49,023 bases of DNA from Staphylococcus simulans. Lineage in GTDB: Bacteria > Bacillota > Bacilli > Staphylococcales > Staphylococcaceae. Within the stretch, counting starts at the first letter, position 1; each line of letters opens with the position of its first letter. Positions 33,603 to 43,865 of the stretch are shown in pieces. The notes under the pieces were generated by a model. The model saw only the letters and a list, made by a program, of their open reading frames with translations, made no database searches and had not been told where the DNA came from. The DNA lies in NCBI RefSeq assembly GCF_002902285.1, contig NZ_PPRU01000057.1, positions 1 to 49,023 on the forward strand. Reading direction: 5' to 3'. The translations under genes and the position numbers were made by a program.

Positions 33603-35990
33603 ATGTCATTTGAAACTCATATTGAACAATTTATAGATGCGAAACAGTCAGAATTTATTGATATCAGTCATAAAATCCATGAAAGACCAGAACTAGGAAA
33701 CCAAGAAGTCTTTGCTTCTGGTTTATTAATGCAAGAATTAAAGAAATACGGCTTTGAAATTGAACAAGATATCGCAGGTCATCCGACTGGCTTCATTGCT
33801 CAATATCATAGTCGCAAGCCAGGGCCGACGATTGGTTTCCTAGCAGAATATGACGCGCTTCCTGGATTAGGTCATGCATGCGGTCATAATATTATCGGTA
33901 CAACAAGTGTGTTAGCTGGTATCGCTTTAAAACAAGTTATCGATAAAGTAGGCGGACAAGTGGTTGTGTTAGGTTGTCCAGCTGAAGAAGGCGGAGAAAA
34001 CGGGAGTGCGAAAGCGAGTTATGTTAAAGAAGGTATCATTGATGAATTAGATGTTGCTTTGATGCTGCACCCTGGTAATGAAACATACAAAACAATCCAT
34101 ACATTAGCAGTAGATGTCTTAGATATTAAATTCTACGGTAAAAGTGCGCATGCCTCTGAAAATGCAGATGAAGCGATTAACGCTTTAGATGCGATGATCA
34201 GCTATTTCAATGGTGTAGCACAATTACGTCAACAAATTAAAAAAGGTGAACGTGTACATGGTGTGATTTTAAATGGTGGAGAAGCAGCCAACATTATTCC
34301 TGATTTTACACATGCACGTTTCTATACACGTGCAACAACACGTAAAGATTTAGATGTGTTAACACACCGAGTAGGTCAAATTGCTCAAGGTGCCGCATTG
34401 CAGACAGGTTGTGACTATTCATTCAAACCGATTCAAAATGGCGTGAACGAATTTATCTTAACACCTAAATTAGATGAACTGTTTGCACATTATGCCCGTC
34501 AAAAAGGAGAAGAAGTCAGTGAAGATGACTTCGGTTACGGTTCTACTGATACGGGTAACGTCAGTCATATCGTACCGACGTTACATGCACATATTAAAAT
34601 CGGGCCAAGCAATTTAGTAGGACATACTTACAAATTTAAAGAAGCTGCTGCATCTGACCATGGTGATAGTGCCTTAATTAAAGGTGCGGATATTTTAGCA
34701 CGTATGGGCTTAGATTTAATTCAAAACAATGAATTGTTGAGAGAAATTAAAGAACAACATGTCAGAAAAGTGAAGCAAGCATCATTAAAAGAACTTAGAA
34801 AACATTCAGAACAACCTAAGGTCACTTTAAGTGATTTATATGATGAGTCTATTGTTTATACGTCTCGTCCATCGTATGTTTCTAATCCTTGGTTAGAGCC
34901 TGATGAGCATCAATCTAACTTCTTAACAGGTCGTGAATTATTAATTGCGAATAAAATGCCGGTGATTGTGCATGAAGCGAGTGTCACTGATAAGTTGAAA
35001 CAGTTATTCAACGAAGTCGGTAAAGAAGTGCCAAGCAATGTTTATAAATTCCATAACCAAGCTAGTTATGAACATTTATTACGTTCGTTAACGAAAGAAG
35101 ACAACAAGAAGATATACTTCCAATATGTGCATAGTGAAGACATTGTACCTAAAGAAGATTATGCGCTGGATAAAGATACGTTTGTTGCGCTCAACAATAA
35201 AGCACGTATACCAGAGTGGACAAACGGTAAATATTTGCCGAAACGTGAAGTTGTGGCGGTAGAAGATTTTGAAGAAGCAGTGAAGAAGTGGGATTTACCG
35301 ATTGTATTAAAACCGGGCGATGATTTACCGACAGCCGGCGGCTATGGCGTGATGATCTGTTATAACCAAGAAGATTTAGAAAAAGCAATTGAACGTGTTC
35401 ATCAAGCATTAGATGAAACAGAAACAATGATTATTGAACAAAAAGTGGATGATATCGCCAATTACTGTGTACAATTTGCTTACTCAGATCAAATCGGTTT
35501 GAAATATTTAGGAACAGCCGAACAAATCACAGATGATTATGGTTTCTATAACGGAAATCAAAGTGTACCGGTGGAAGAGGTGCCGCAAGCTGTGATTGAA
35601 GCGGGTCGCGAAATTATGGAAAACGGTATTAAAGAAGGTTTCTATGGTGTCGGAGGTTTCGACTTGCTTTATGATAAGTATGGTCATGTTTATGCGATTG
35701 ATTTAAACTTCCGTCAAAACGGGTCAACAAGCATGTTGCTGTTAGATGATGAATTATCTGGAGATTTCCATAAATTCTATAGTTATTTCTCACGCGGTGA
35801 TAATACGAAATTTTATCGCACGATTATGAAATATGTCCGCCAGGGCAAAATTTATCCATTATCTTATTATGATGGTGATTGGTATGGTAAGGATAAAGTG
35901 AATTCTCGTTTTGCGTGTATCTGGCATGGCAGCTCAAGAGAAGAAATTGAATTAAATGAAAAAGCATTCTTAAAAGAATTAGGCGATTAA
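33603..35990 (+). CDS. M20 metallopeptidase fused to an ATP-grasp domain
   Basis: One uninterrupted 795-residue frame joins two enzymes with opposite chemistry. Residues 1 to about 380 are an M20D amidohydrolase/peptidase (PGPTIGFLAEYDALPGLGHA, CGHN at 93-96, PAEEGGENG, AHASENADEA-like KSAHASENAD). Residues 420-795 are ATP-grasp-like (LPIVLKPGDDLPTAGGYGV, MIIEQKVDD, GGFDLLYDKYGHVYAIDLNF), the fold that ligates carboxylates to amines with ATP. The linker is Lys/Glu-rich. AAAGGGAG precedes the ATG. A substrate cannot be read from sequence; a dipeptide or N-acyl amino acid is a reasonable guess. It has its own terminator. Confidence 0.85.
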   Translation: MSFETHIEQFIDAKQSEFIDISHKIHERPELGNQEVFASGLLMQELKKYGFEIEQDIAGHPTGFIAQYHSRKPGPTIGFLAEYDALPGLGHACGHNIIGTTSVLAGIALKQVIDKVGGQVVVLGCPAEEGGENGSAKASYVKEGIIDELDVALMLHPGNETYKTIHTLAVDVLDIKFYGKSAHASENADEAINALDAMISYFNGVAQLRQQIKKGERVHGVILNGGEAANIIPDFTHARFYTRATTRKDLDVLTHRVGQIAQGAALQTGCDYSFKPIQNGVNEFILTPKLDELFAHYARQKGEEVSEDDFGYGSTDTGNVSHIVPTLHAHIKIGPSNLVGHTYKFKEAAASDHGDSALIKGADILARMGLDLIQNNELLREIKEQHVRKVKQASLKELRKHSEQPKVTLSDLYDESIVYTSRPSYVSNPWLEPDEHQSNFLTGRELLIANKMPVIVHEASVTDKLKQLFNEVGKEVPSNVYKFHNQASYEHLLRSLTKEDNKKIYFQYVHSEDIVPKEDYALDKDTFVALNNKARIPEWTNGKYLPKREVVAVEDFEEAVKKWDLPIVLKPGDDLPTAGGYGVMICYNQEDLEKAIERVHQALDETETMIIEQKVDDIANYCVQFAYSDQIGLKYLGTAEQITDDYGFYNGNQSVPVEEVPQAVIEAGREIMENGIKEGFYGVGGFDLLYDKYGHVYAIDLNFRQNGSTSMLLLDDELSGDFHKFYSYFSRGDNTKFYRTIMKYVRQGKIYPLSYYDGDWYGKDKVNSRFACIWHGSSREEIELNEKAFLKELGD

Positions 35991-36005
35991 TATAGAGTTT
36001 TAGTG

Positions 36006-36047
36006 AAACGGTTAAAATCCTGTGTGATTTTAGCCGTTTTGCTTTAA
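36006..36047 (+). terminator. Terminator of the M20/ATP-grasp gene
   Basis: AAACGGTTAAAATC pairs with GATTTTAGCCGTTT over 14 bp with one G-T pair, followed by a T-rich tail. Confidence 0.82.
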
Positions 36048-36129
36048 CATAAATCGTATTAGATTGACTGTTTAAGTTTATTATTTTATATTTGCATTGA
36101 TACACAACTATAGAGAAAGTGGGTTTACT

Positions 36130-36795
36130 ATGGATTATAAATACGAAACGTTTTTCATAGATTTGCTTGTAAATGAAACGTACTATATTGCAGTCAAAGA
36201 TAGAAAAATGGTTAGAAGAGATGTAGATGGACATGCCATTGCGCTATTTTGGACAAAGAAAGAATTAGCAGAAGCTTATTTTGAAAACCGTAAAGATGCT
36301 TACGATAAAATTATTATTCGTGATTTAGATCGCTTTGTGACAAGTGAAATGGATGACTTATTTGATAAAGGGGATAAAGTCTTAGTCAATGTTACAGATG
36401 AACTAGACGGACATTTCATTGATATTTATGAAGCCACAAAACAAATTATGACAGAACTGGATCGTATTCGTACAGTTGAATTTGCGCGAATTACTGCGAA
36501 AACAGATGATGTTTATGGTCTGACTGATAAAGGAAATAAACAGTTTATTATTATCAGCAATAACGGGGAAAACCAACCTAACTTCATGCCAGTGTGGAGT
36601 GATTACCAATCTGCATTGAAAGTGCGCGATGAAGATTTTGAAGAATGCGATGTAGATCAAGTTGAAGGAGAAGTTTTCAGTGAATGGCTTGATCAATTAA
36701 GAGATGATGATAACGGCGTCGGCATCAACTTAAAACCGAATGTTGTAGGTTCGATAGTTTCAGCCCAAACATTGAAAAATGAATTATCTTATTAA
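36130..36795 (+). CDS. DUF2750-like acidic protein
   Basis: The function is unknown. The 221-residue acidic protein has no signal or membrane segment. It seems built of two related halves: one around IALFWTKKELAEAYFENRKD with LVNVTDELDG, and one around FMPVWSDYQSALKVRDEDFE with GINLKPNVVG. Each has a hydrophobic-x-W opening and an acidic middle, which suggests an internal duplication of a DUF2750-type domain. I take the ATG at 36130 (MDYKYETFF). An earlier in-frame ATG at 36097 adds 11 residues and has no better ribosome site. Confidence 0.72.
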   Translation: MDYKYETFFIDLLVNETYYIAVKDRKMVRRDVDGHAIALFWTKKELAEAYFENRKDAYDKIIIRDLDRFVTSEMDDLFDKGDKVLVNVTDELDGHFIDIYEATKQIMTELDRIRTVEFARITAKTDDVYGLTDKGNKQFIIISNNGENQPNFMPVWSDYQSALKVRDEDFEECDVDQVEGEVFSEWLDQLRDDDNGVGINLKPNVVGSIVSAQTLKNELSY

Positions 36796-36820
36796 AATTG
36801 TTTAAATAGATAGAGAACAT

Positions 36821-36868
36821 AATAGGGAATAAGGCTATGATTAAAATCTGCCTTATTCCCTATTTATT
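36821..36868. terminator. Bidirectional terminator
   Basis: A long stem of AATAGGGAATAAGGC and GCCTTATTCCCTATT separates the convergent DUF2750-like and coaW genes. Confidence 0.85.
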
Positions 36869-36877
36869 TGATGTACA

Positions 36878-37687
36878 TTACGCTGGATTTCCTAAGTAGA
36901 TACTGCCTAAAGCGCCTGAAAAAGCGCCGCCTTCAACATAGTAAGGCTTGAAACCACGTAAGACAGTATAATCTTCTACAACTTTGCGTAGAAGATGATT
37001 ATTGTTGAATGAAGAACCGATATACACCACATTTTCAGTTTGAAACTCTCTTGCGAGTGTGATGGCCATGGTTGTGACAACTTCTCCAACGACACCCATT
37101 ACTGATGCTAATTGATCTGCGGTTGATACTTCTTTATCTAGATGACGCATCACATGTGCGAAGTTTGCGGCTGTTAAATCACCTGGAATCGGCGGTTCAC
37201 TATTTTTATAGATGTGTTTTACTTTTAAATCAATAAATTCACGGTCACCTTGTTCTGCGGTATCTGTCAAAGTTTGATAATCTGTAATCCCAGATAATAA
37301 GTATCCTAAACCTTGAATCATACCGCCGCCGGCACCGATACCTCCGACACGTCTTTGTGTCTGGCCGTCAAAATAGTGCATAGATGTGCCTGTTCCGACA
37401 TTGGCGAAGATGTAGTCTTTTAAATAATGACCTTGTTCTTCTAATAACATATTTAAACCCTTTGAAGCTGCATCGAACTCAACGAATTCTTGTGCAGGGA
37501 AATCTAATTGATCTTTAATCATTTGTGCTTTACCGCCGGTTAAAGAAACATTTCTGCAAGGTTGTTGATTCAACCACTCAATCACTTCTGTTAATTCATC
37601 AGTACGTTTCGTTCTGAAAGTACGGTGCCCGTTGTCGATTTCGACAATTTTAATTAATGTACCACCGGCATCAATACCGATTTTCAT
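36878..37687 (-). CDS. coaW: Type II pantothenate kinase CoaW
   Basis: CoaW phosphorylates pantothenate in the first step of coenzyme A synthesis. The 269-residue protein belongs to the ASKHA fold and starts [14 protein letters not shown] with the phosphate-binding DAGGT. It has [13 protein letters not shown] and [20 protein letters not shown] in the middle and [11 protein letters not shown] near the end. Type II kinases of this kind are typical of staphylococci and, unlike type I, are not feedback-inhibited by CoA. GAGGTGAAA precedes the ATG. Confidence 0.95.
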   Translation of the reverse strand: MKIGIDAGGTLIKIVEIDNGHRTFRTKRTDELTEVIEWLNQQPCRNVSLTGGKAQMIKDQLDFPAQEFVEFDAASKGLNMLLEEQGHYLKDYIFANVGTGTSMHYFDGQTQRRVGGIGAGGGMIQGLGYLLSGITDYQTLTDTAEQGDREFIDLKVKHIYKNSEPPIPGDLTAANFAHVMRHLDKEVSTADQLASVMGVVGEVVTTMAITLAREFQTENVVYIGSSFNNNHLLRKVVEDYTVLRGFKPYYVEGGAFSGALGSIYLGNPA

Positions 37688-37780
37688 AGTTTCACCTCAA
37701 AATTATGTATGACATGTAATCATTAATAGTATAATCAAAAGAGAAAGAAAAAAGCAAAGTTAAGGAGTGTACAATAAAAA

Positions 37781-38146
37781 ATGAAATTAAGTCCATACCT
37801 TATCGTAGAAAATGTTGCAAAAGCAGCTGAATTCTATCAAAGTGTTTTCGGCGGTGAGATTAAAGTATTAAATCAACAAAAAGAACAAGTGTTGCACGCA
37901 GAAGTTCACATTACTGATGCTATTGTATTGCACTTATCGAGCAATTATGGCAAACCATTCAGTAATGAAGATGTGAATCTGCTTCTGACATTTGAAGATT
38001 CTACAGAACAACAACGTGTATATGATGCGTTGAGTGTTGGTGGAGATCCACACATGCCGATTACTAAAACTTTTTTCAACGCAATGCATGGTCAAGTCAG
38101 AGACCAATACGGTGTTAATTGGCTCTCAAATTGTTTCTCAGCATAG
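37781..38146 (+). CDS. VOC/glyoxalase-fold protein (PhnB-like)
   Basis: The 121-residue single-domain protein has the beta-alpha-beta-beta-beta fold pattern of the vicinal oxygen chelate family: SPYLIVENVAKAAEFYQSVFG at the start (here in part: AAEFYQSVFGGE), LHAEVHITDAIVLHL, and a C-terminal GQVRDQYGVNWL. This resembles the PhnB/YjdN group. The activity is unknown. TTAAGGAGTG lies before the ATG, and the gene is divergent from coaW. Confidence 0.85.
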   Translation: MKLSPYLIVENVAKAAEFYQSVFGGEIKVLNQQKEQVLHAEVHITDAIVLHLSSNYGKPFSNEDVNLLLTFEDSTEQQRVYDALSVGGDPHMPITKTFFNAMHGQVRDQYGVNWLSNCFSA

Positions 38147-38201
38147 CGCATAGGGAAACACTAATTGAACTTGCAGTAAATAAGAAATGTAGGGGATGTA
38201 T

Positions 38202-39062
38202 ATGAAACACAGTAAGCAATTTGGAGATATTATCGTTCAGCCATACGAACCAAAGTACCATCAAGAAGTCGAAGATTTCGAACTGTCAGAAAGACAGATG
38301 ATTTATTCTTCTTTACCAAAACAAGTATTAGACGATGCATTAAAAGACAAAGACCGTATCGCGAATATAGCTATTAATCAAAAAGGGGAAGTGGTCGGCT
38401 TCTTTGTTTTACATCAATATTATCAACACGAAGGTTACGACACACCAGAACATGTCGTCTATGTCCGTTCGTTATCTATTAATGAAAAATTCCAAGGAAA
38501 TGGTTACGGCACGAAGATTATGATGAATCTGCCAAATTATGTTCAGTCACTTTATAGTGATTTCAACCATTTATACCTTGTGGTCGATGCTGAAAATAAA
38601 GCAGCGTGGAATGTGTATGAACGTGCAGGGTTTATGCATACTGCGACAAAACAAGAAGGACCAATCGGTGAAGAACGTTTATACTATTTAGATTTAGATT
38701 CTAAATATGTTTCATCATTAAAGTTGAAAGCACCCGATGAACAACCTGATAAAGAAATCGATACAGTACATTTAATGCTGGACGGTCAAAAAGTAGGTTT
38801 TATTGCCTTGCAAGCAACAGAAAACCGTATGCATATCAGAGGTATAGAAGTGGATAAGGATAAACGACATAAAGGTATCGCAGAAAGTGCGTTACGTCAG
38901 TTAGTGACATATATCAGAAAAACATATCCTGAAATAGAAGTCTTAGATATTGTTTTATTTGGTGAACATAATGAATTAAAACCGTTATGTTTGAACAGTA
39001 ATTTTGTCGCAACTTTGCAAACTGAAGATTATGTAAAATTTGAAAAATATATCGTTTATTAA
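38202..39062 (+). CDS. Tandem GNAT acetyltransferase-like protein
   Basis: The 286-residue protein has two GNAT-type domains. The first (about 1-165) is complete, with the acetyl-CoA loop FQGNGYGTKIM (Q/RxxGxG/A) and NKAAWNVYERAGF. The second (about 185-286) is shorter: GIEVDKDKRHKGIAESALRQL keeps the RHKGIA loop, and NSNF at the end corresponds to the GF motif. The substrate is unknown. I favour the ATG at 38202, with AGGGG 6 nt upstream, over the ATG at 38196 that touches it. Confidence 0.85.
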   Translation: MKHSKQFGDIIVQPYEPKYHQEVEDFELSERQMIYSSLPKQVLDDALKDKDRIANIAINQKGEVVGFFVLHQYYQHEGYDTPEHVVYVRSLSINEKFQGNGYGTKIMMNLPNYVQSLYSDFNHLYLVVDAENKAAWNVYERAGFMHTATKQEGPIGEERLYYLDLDSKYVSSLKLKAPDEQPDKEIDTVHLMLDGQKVGFIALQATENRMHIRGIEVDKDKRHKGIAESALRQLVTYIRKTYPEIEVLDIVLFGEHNELKPLCLNSNFVATLQTEDYVKFEKYIVY

Positions 39063-39184
39063 AAATGTAATCATTAGCATTGCGAAATAGGGCATTGTCA
39101 TTTATAATTTACATTTGTTAACATGAGAAATAAGTAAACTTGTGATTGAATTGATAAAGCCTTTGAAAGGGAGTAATAGAACAT

Positions 39185-39733
39185 ATGAAAATTCAAGACT
39201 ACACAAAAGAAATGGTAGACGAAAAATCATTCATCGATATGGCCCATACTTTATTAGAAGAAAAAGGGACTACAATGAACTTATACGATATCATTGATGA
39301 ATTTAAAGCTTTAGGACACTATGAAGATAATGAACATTTAGAAAATCGTATTGTTCAATTCTACACTGACTTAAACACAGATGGACGTTTCTTAAATGTC
39401 GGAGAAAATATGTGGGGATTACGTGACTGGTATTCAGTAGATGATATTGAAGAAAAAATCGCACCTACAATTCAAAAATTCGATATCTTGGATGAAGAAG
39501 ACGAAGAAGATAAAAATCTTAAACTTCTTGGCGAAGAGGAAGAAGAGGAAGACGAAGCAAGAACTGAAGAAGATGTTGAGGACGACGAAGAAAATTTAGA
39601 CGATCCTCAAGATGAAGAAGAAGTCAATGAATCTGATATCGTTATCGAAGAAGACGAAGATGAATTAGAAGAAGCAGAAGAATTATTTGAAGATGCGGCT
39701 GGTTTTAATGATGAGCCAGACGATGAAGAATAA
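39185..39733 (+). CDS. rpoE: RNA polymerase delta subunit
   Basis: Delta binds RNA polymerase in Gram-positive bacteria and speeds recycling and promoter selectivity. The 182-residue protein has a folded N-terminal HARE-HTH domain (to about residue 92, including [10 protein letters not shown] and [11 protein letters not shown]). A long, extremely acidic tail of Glu and Asp follows. GAAAGGGAG precedes the ATG. It is directly upstream of pyrG, the usual Firmicutes order, with the pyrG promoter and attenuator between them. Confidence 0.96.
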   Translation: MKIQDYTKEMVDEKSFIDMAHTLLEEKGTTMNLYDIIDEFKALGHYEDNEHLENRIVQFYTDLNTDGRFLNVGENMWGLRDWYSVDDIEEKIAPTIQKFDILDEEDEEDKNLKLLGEEEEEEDEARTEEDVEDDEENLDDPQDEEEVNESDIVIEEDEDELEEAEELFEDAAGFNDEPDDEE

Positions 39734-39736
39734 TAA

Positions 39737-39849
39737 TTGACTTTTTCTAGAAAAATGATAAAATTTTATTCGGGCTCCTTTAATTAGGACAACGTGTATA
39801 AATCATACGCTCCCCCTTTACATGAGATGTGAGAGGGAGCGTTTTTTTA
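39737..39849 (+). promoter_or_regulatory. pyrG leader: pyrG promoter and CTP-sensing attenuator
   Basis: TTGACT (39737-39742) and TGA-TAAAAT (-10 at 39759-39764) lie 16 bp apart. The transcript would start at G39772 in GGGCTCC, the start sequence on which low CTP causes repeated G addition in Bacillus pyrG. A terminator follows at 39807-39849: ACGCTCCC pairs with GGGAGCGT, then seven T. Its 5' strand CTCCCCCTTT is the C/U-rich target that an extra G-run can pair with to prevent termination. The mechanism is known from Bacillus subtilis and inferred here. Confidence 0.88.
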
Positions 39850-39941
39850 TTTTTAAGCGATATTTAAAATAAGCGCTAAGACTTTTATGTCTTAACATGA
39901 ATACAAACAAGTTATGGAATGTTAAATTAATTTGTAATTGA

Positions 39942-41576
<1,635 letters not shown>

Positions 41577-41606
41577 GGCAAAACACGTCTATTATAAAGC
41601 ATAAAG

Positions 41607-41655
41607 AAGCGGCAAAGCAGATTCACAACTAGGTGAAACAGCTTTGCCGCTTTTG
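41607..41655. terminator. Bidirectional terminator
   Basis: AAGCGGCAAAGC pairs perfectly with GCTTTGCCGCTT, with TTCAC/GTGAA extending the stem inward. It separates pyrG and the convergent DUF2529 gene. Confidence 0.86.
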
Positions 41656-41673
41656 TATTTTCAAATTATTTAG

Positions 41674-42207
41674 TTACTCTTCTACGTTCAAATCCAAGTC
41701 TCTGATCATTTCAATCATTTGTGTATAGGTTTCATAGTAAACATAAGTGAAAGCCATAGGATGAGGTTGAACAATTTTGTCATAATCCTCTGTATAGACA
41801 ATCGGTCTTGGTGTACATAAATCTATATAATGAAGAAGATGGTCAGGAATAGGTGTTTCTTTATTTTTGTTACAGATTAAAACGAAATCAACATCTAAAT
41901 CAATTAAGCGTTGTGTATCCGCTTGAACTTCTTCTGTATAAAAAGGAGAGAAGAGTAAGACGCGGTCAGTTGTATCTAATGCATCATAACTTTCTAAGTC
42001 AGTTAGACGTTTGCTTGCTTCTAATTTTTCATTGCTGTTAAGCACATAATCTTCGAAGCAATTTAAGTCGCCATAACCTTTGACATAAACATGACCTTCT
42101 CCGCCGATAGCTTGAATTAAACATTGTGCTGCCATTTGTATATCCAATTCTTGTTGATTTAAGCGATTGAATATACCAGTAAGTTGTGTTTGTAAGATAT
42201 TCGCCAT
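41674..42207 (-). CDS. DUF2529 (YwjG-like) protein
   Basis: The 177-residue cytosolic protein has unknown function. The pattern VYVKGYGDLNCFE, DRVLLFSPFYTEE, VDFVLICNKNK and PIVYTEDYDKIVQPHPMAF fits the DUF2529/YwjG family. This gene is found between pyrG and fbaA in many Bacillales, though here on the opposite strand. GGAGG lies 5 nt before the ATG at 42207, preferred over an ATG 12 nt earlier. The alternation of beta strands and helices suggests a SIS/Rossmann-like fold, which is my inference. Confidence 0.82.
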   Translation of the reverse strand: MANILQTQLTGIFNRLNQQELDIQMAAQCLIQAIGGEGHVYVKGYGDLNCFEDYVLNSNEKLEASKRLTDLESYDALDTTDRVLLFSPFYTEEVQADTQRLIDLDVDFVLICNKNKETPIPDHLLHYIDLCTPRPIVYTEDYDKIVQPHPMAFTYVYYETYTQMIEMIRDLDLNVEE

Positions 42208-42509
42208 AGTAGCCTCCAACTATATTATCGATATTTCAATTTTAAATGAAGCTTATCTTTAATTCAATTGACTGAAAAATGTATAAGACGCAGATGAAAA
42301 TGGGTAATAATAAAAAATACAACGTTAAGCACAGAACAAAGTGGTTGTGAAACACATATACACATGTTGTATACGTTTTCATTTGAAAATTCACACAATT
42401 TTATCATTTATAACCGCTTACATTTAGTTTTGCAATGCATTACGGCGGTGACTTTGATATACTTAACGTATAAAAATCACGTGCAAAACGCACGCAAGGA
42501 GGAACTTTC
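42208..42509 (+). promoter_or_regulatory. Intergenic region with the fbaA promoter
   Basis: The 302-base gap holds divergent control signals. For fbaA, TG-A-TATACT (42455-42463) is an extended -10 box about 47 nt before the start; the -35 is poor. AAGGAGG precedes the ATG. A short palindrome GTGCAAAACGCAC (42481-42493) lies in the fbaA leader. No ORF with a ribosome site is seen in the rest. Confidence 0.5.
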
Positions 42510-43367
42510 ATGCCTTTAGTTTCAATGAAAGAAATGTTAATCGATGCAAAAGAAAAAGGTTACGCAGTTGGTCAATACAACTTAAATAACCTAGAATTCA
42601 CTCAAGCTATTTTAGAAGCTTCACAAGAACAAAATGCACCAGTTATTTTAGGTGTATCTGAAGGTGCTGCTCGTTACATGAGCGGATTCTACACTGTAGT
42701 TAAAATGGTAGAAGGCTTATTACATGATTTAAAAATCACTGTACCAGTTGCTATCCATTTAGACCACGGTTCAAGCTTCGAAAAATGTAAAGAAGCAATC
42801 GACGCTGGTTTCACATCAGTTATGATCGACGCTTCACACAGCCCATTCGAAGAAAATATTGAAATCACTAAAAAAGTGGTTGAATATGCACATGCACGCG
42901 GTGTATCAGTTGAAGCTGAATTAGGTACTGTTGGCGGACAAGAAGACGACGTAGTAGCTGACGGCGTTATCTATGCTGACCCTAAAGAGTGTCAAGAACT
43001 TGTTGAAAAAACAGGTATCGATACTTTAGCACCTGCATTAGGTTCTGTTCATGGTCCTTACAAAGGTGAACCAAACTTAGGCTTCAAAGAAATGGAAGAA
43101 ATCGGTCAATCAACTGGTTTACCATTAGTATTACACGGTGGTACTGGTATCCCAACTAAAGATATCCAAAAATCTATTTCTTTAGGTACAGCTAAAATCA
43201 ACGTAAATACTGAAAACCAAATTGCTTCAGCGAAAGCAGTTCGTGAAGTATTAAACAACGACAAAGAAGTATACGATCCACGTAAATATTTAGGACCAGC
43301 TCGTGAAGCTATCAAAGCTACAGTAACTGGTAAAATCAAAGAATTCGGTACTTCTAACCGCGCTTAA
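42510..43367 (+). CDS. fbaA: Fructose-bisphosphate aldolase, class II
   Basis: FbaA is the zinc-dependent aldolase of glycolysis and gluconeogenesis, splitting fructose-1,6-bisphosphate into two trioses. The 285-residue protein has the zinc-binding motif [11 protein letters not shown] near residue 81, with [16 protein letters not shown] and LHGGTGIP further on. Codon use is strongly biased, as for a highly expressed gene. AAGGAGGAAC precedes the ATG. The length matches the Bacillus/Staphylococcus type. Confidence 0.97.
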   Translation: MPLVSMKEMLIDAKEKGYAVGQYNLNNLEFTQAILEASQEQNAPVILGVSEGAARYMSGFYTVVKMVEGLLHDLKITVPVAIHLDHGSSFEKCKEAIDAGFTSVMIDASHSPFEENIEITKKVVEYAHARGVSVEAELGTVGGQEDDVVADGVIYADPKECQELVEKTGIDTLAPALGSVHGPYKGEPNLGFKEMEEIGQSTGLPLVLHGGTGIPTKDIQKSISLGTAKINVNTENQIASAKAVREVLNNDKEVYDPRKYLGPAREAIKATVTGKIKEFGTSNRA

Positions 43368-43387
43368 TTTTGAGTAATTAAGTATTG

Positions 43388-43417
43388 AAAGAGCATCTTT
43401 TTCGGATGCTCTTTTTT
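43388..43417 (+). terminator. Terminator of fbaA
   Basis: AAAGAGCATC pairs perfectly with GATGCTCTTT, followed by six T. It begins 21 nt after the stop. Confidence 0.92.
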
Positions 43418-43865
43418 GTGTTGTGAGACAACACCAAAAGATTGTGTTCTCGTCAACCATTTGTTAGGATACAAAAGATTGCGGAAATATCTATATGACA
43501 ATAATGTTAGGCAAAAATGGTGTATTGCCTGAAATTATTTCGCAGTCTTAACGTGACTTGTGCTATAATGTCTTAAGTGATTTTTTGAATGAAACAAAAA
43601 AGTTTGTTGAGACTGACAACTTAAGACAAACGCATAAAATGGGTGCAACATATCAACATGTTGTAAATACTTTAACAAATGGCTTTGTATTCTATAATAT
43701 GAATATACAATCGCTAGTACATTCAACTATAATTAATATGAAGTATGTGGATAACAGTTATTTTCATAGAAAATGATGAAAGAGTGGGTGTAGTCGTATC
43801 AGAAACAAGGTAGACTATACATAGAACTGTGGAATAAAGATTGAATAACAAAGGAGAACAATCGA
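43418..43865 (+). promoter_or_regulatory. Long upstream region of murZ with two candidate promoters
   Basis: These 448 bases carry no convincing gene. TGC-TATAAT (43561-43569) is an extended -10 box, implying a leader of nearly 290 nt. A second TATAAT (43693-43698) has TTTAAC 16 bp upstream and implies a leader of about 160 nt. CAACATGTTG near 43655 is a perfect palindrome. AAAGGAGAAC near 43851 is the murZ ribosome site. An open frame at 43558-43776 lacks a ribosome site and looks fortuitous. Confidence 0.45.

Noticed and set aside
39807..39849. Terminator of rpoE only
   Set aside because: It lies downstream of a pyrG promoter whose transcript starts GGGCTCC, so it is better read as the pyrG attenuator; it may also end rpoE transcripts.
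43558..43776. 72-codon plus-strand frame before murZ
   Set aside because: No ribosome site, starts on top of a promoter-like TATAAT, Asn/Tyr/Thr-rich composition of A+T-rich non-coding DNA, and no recognisable motif.
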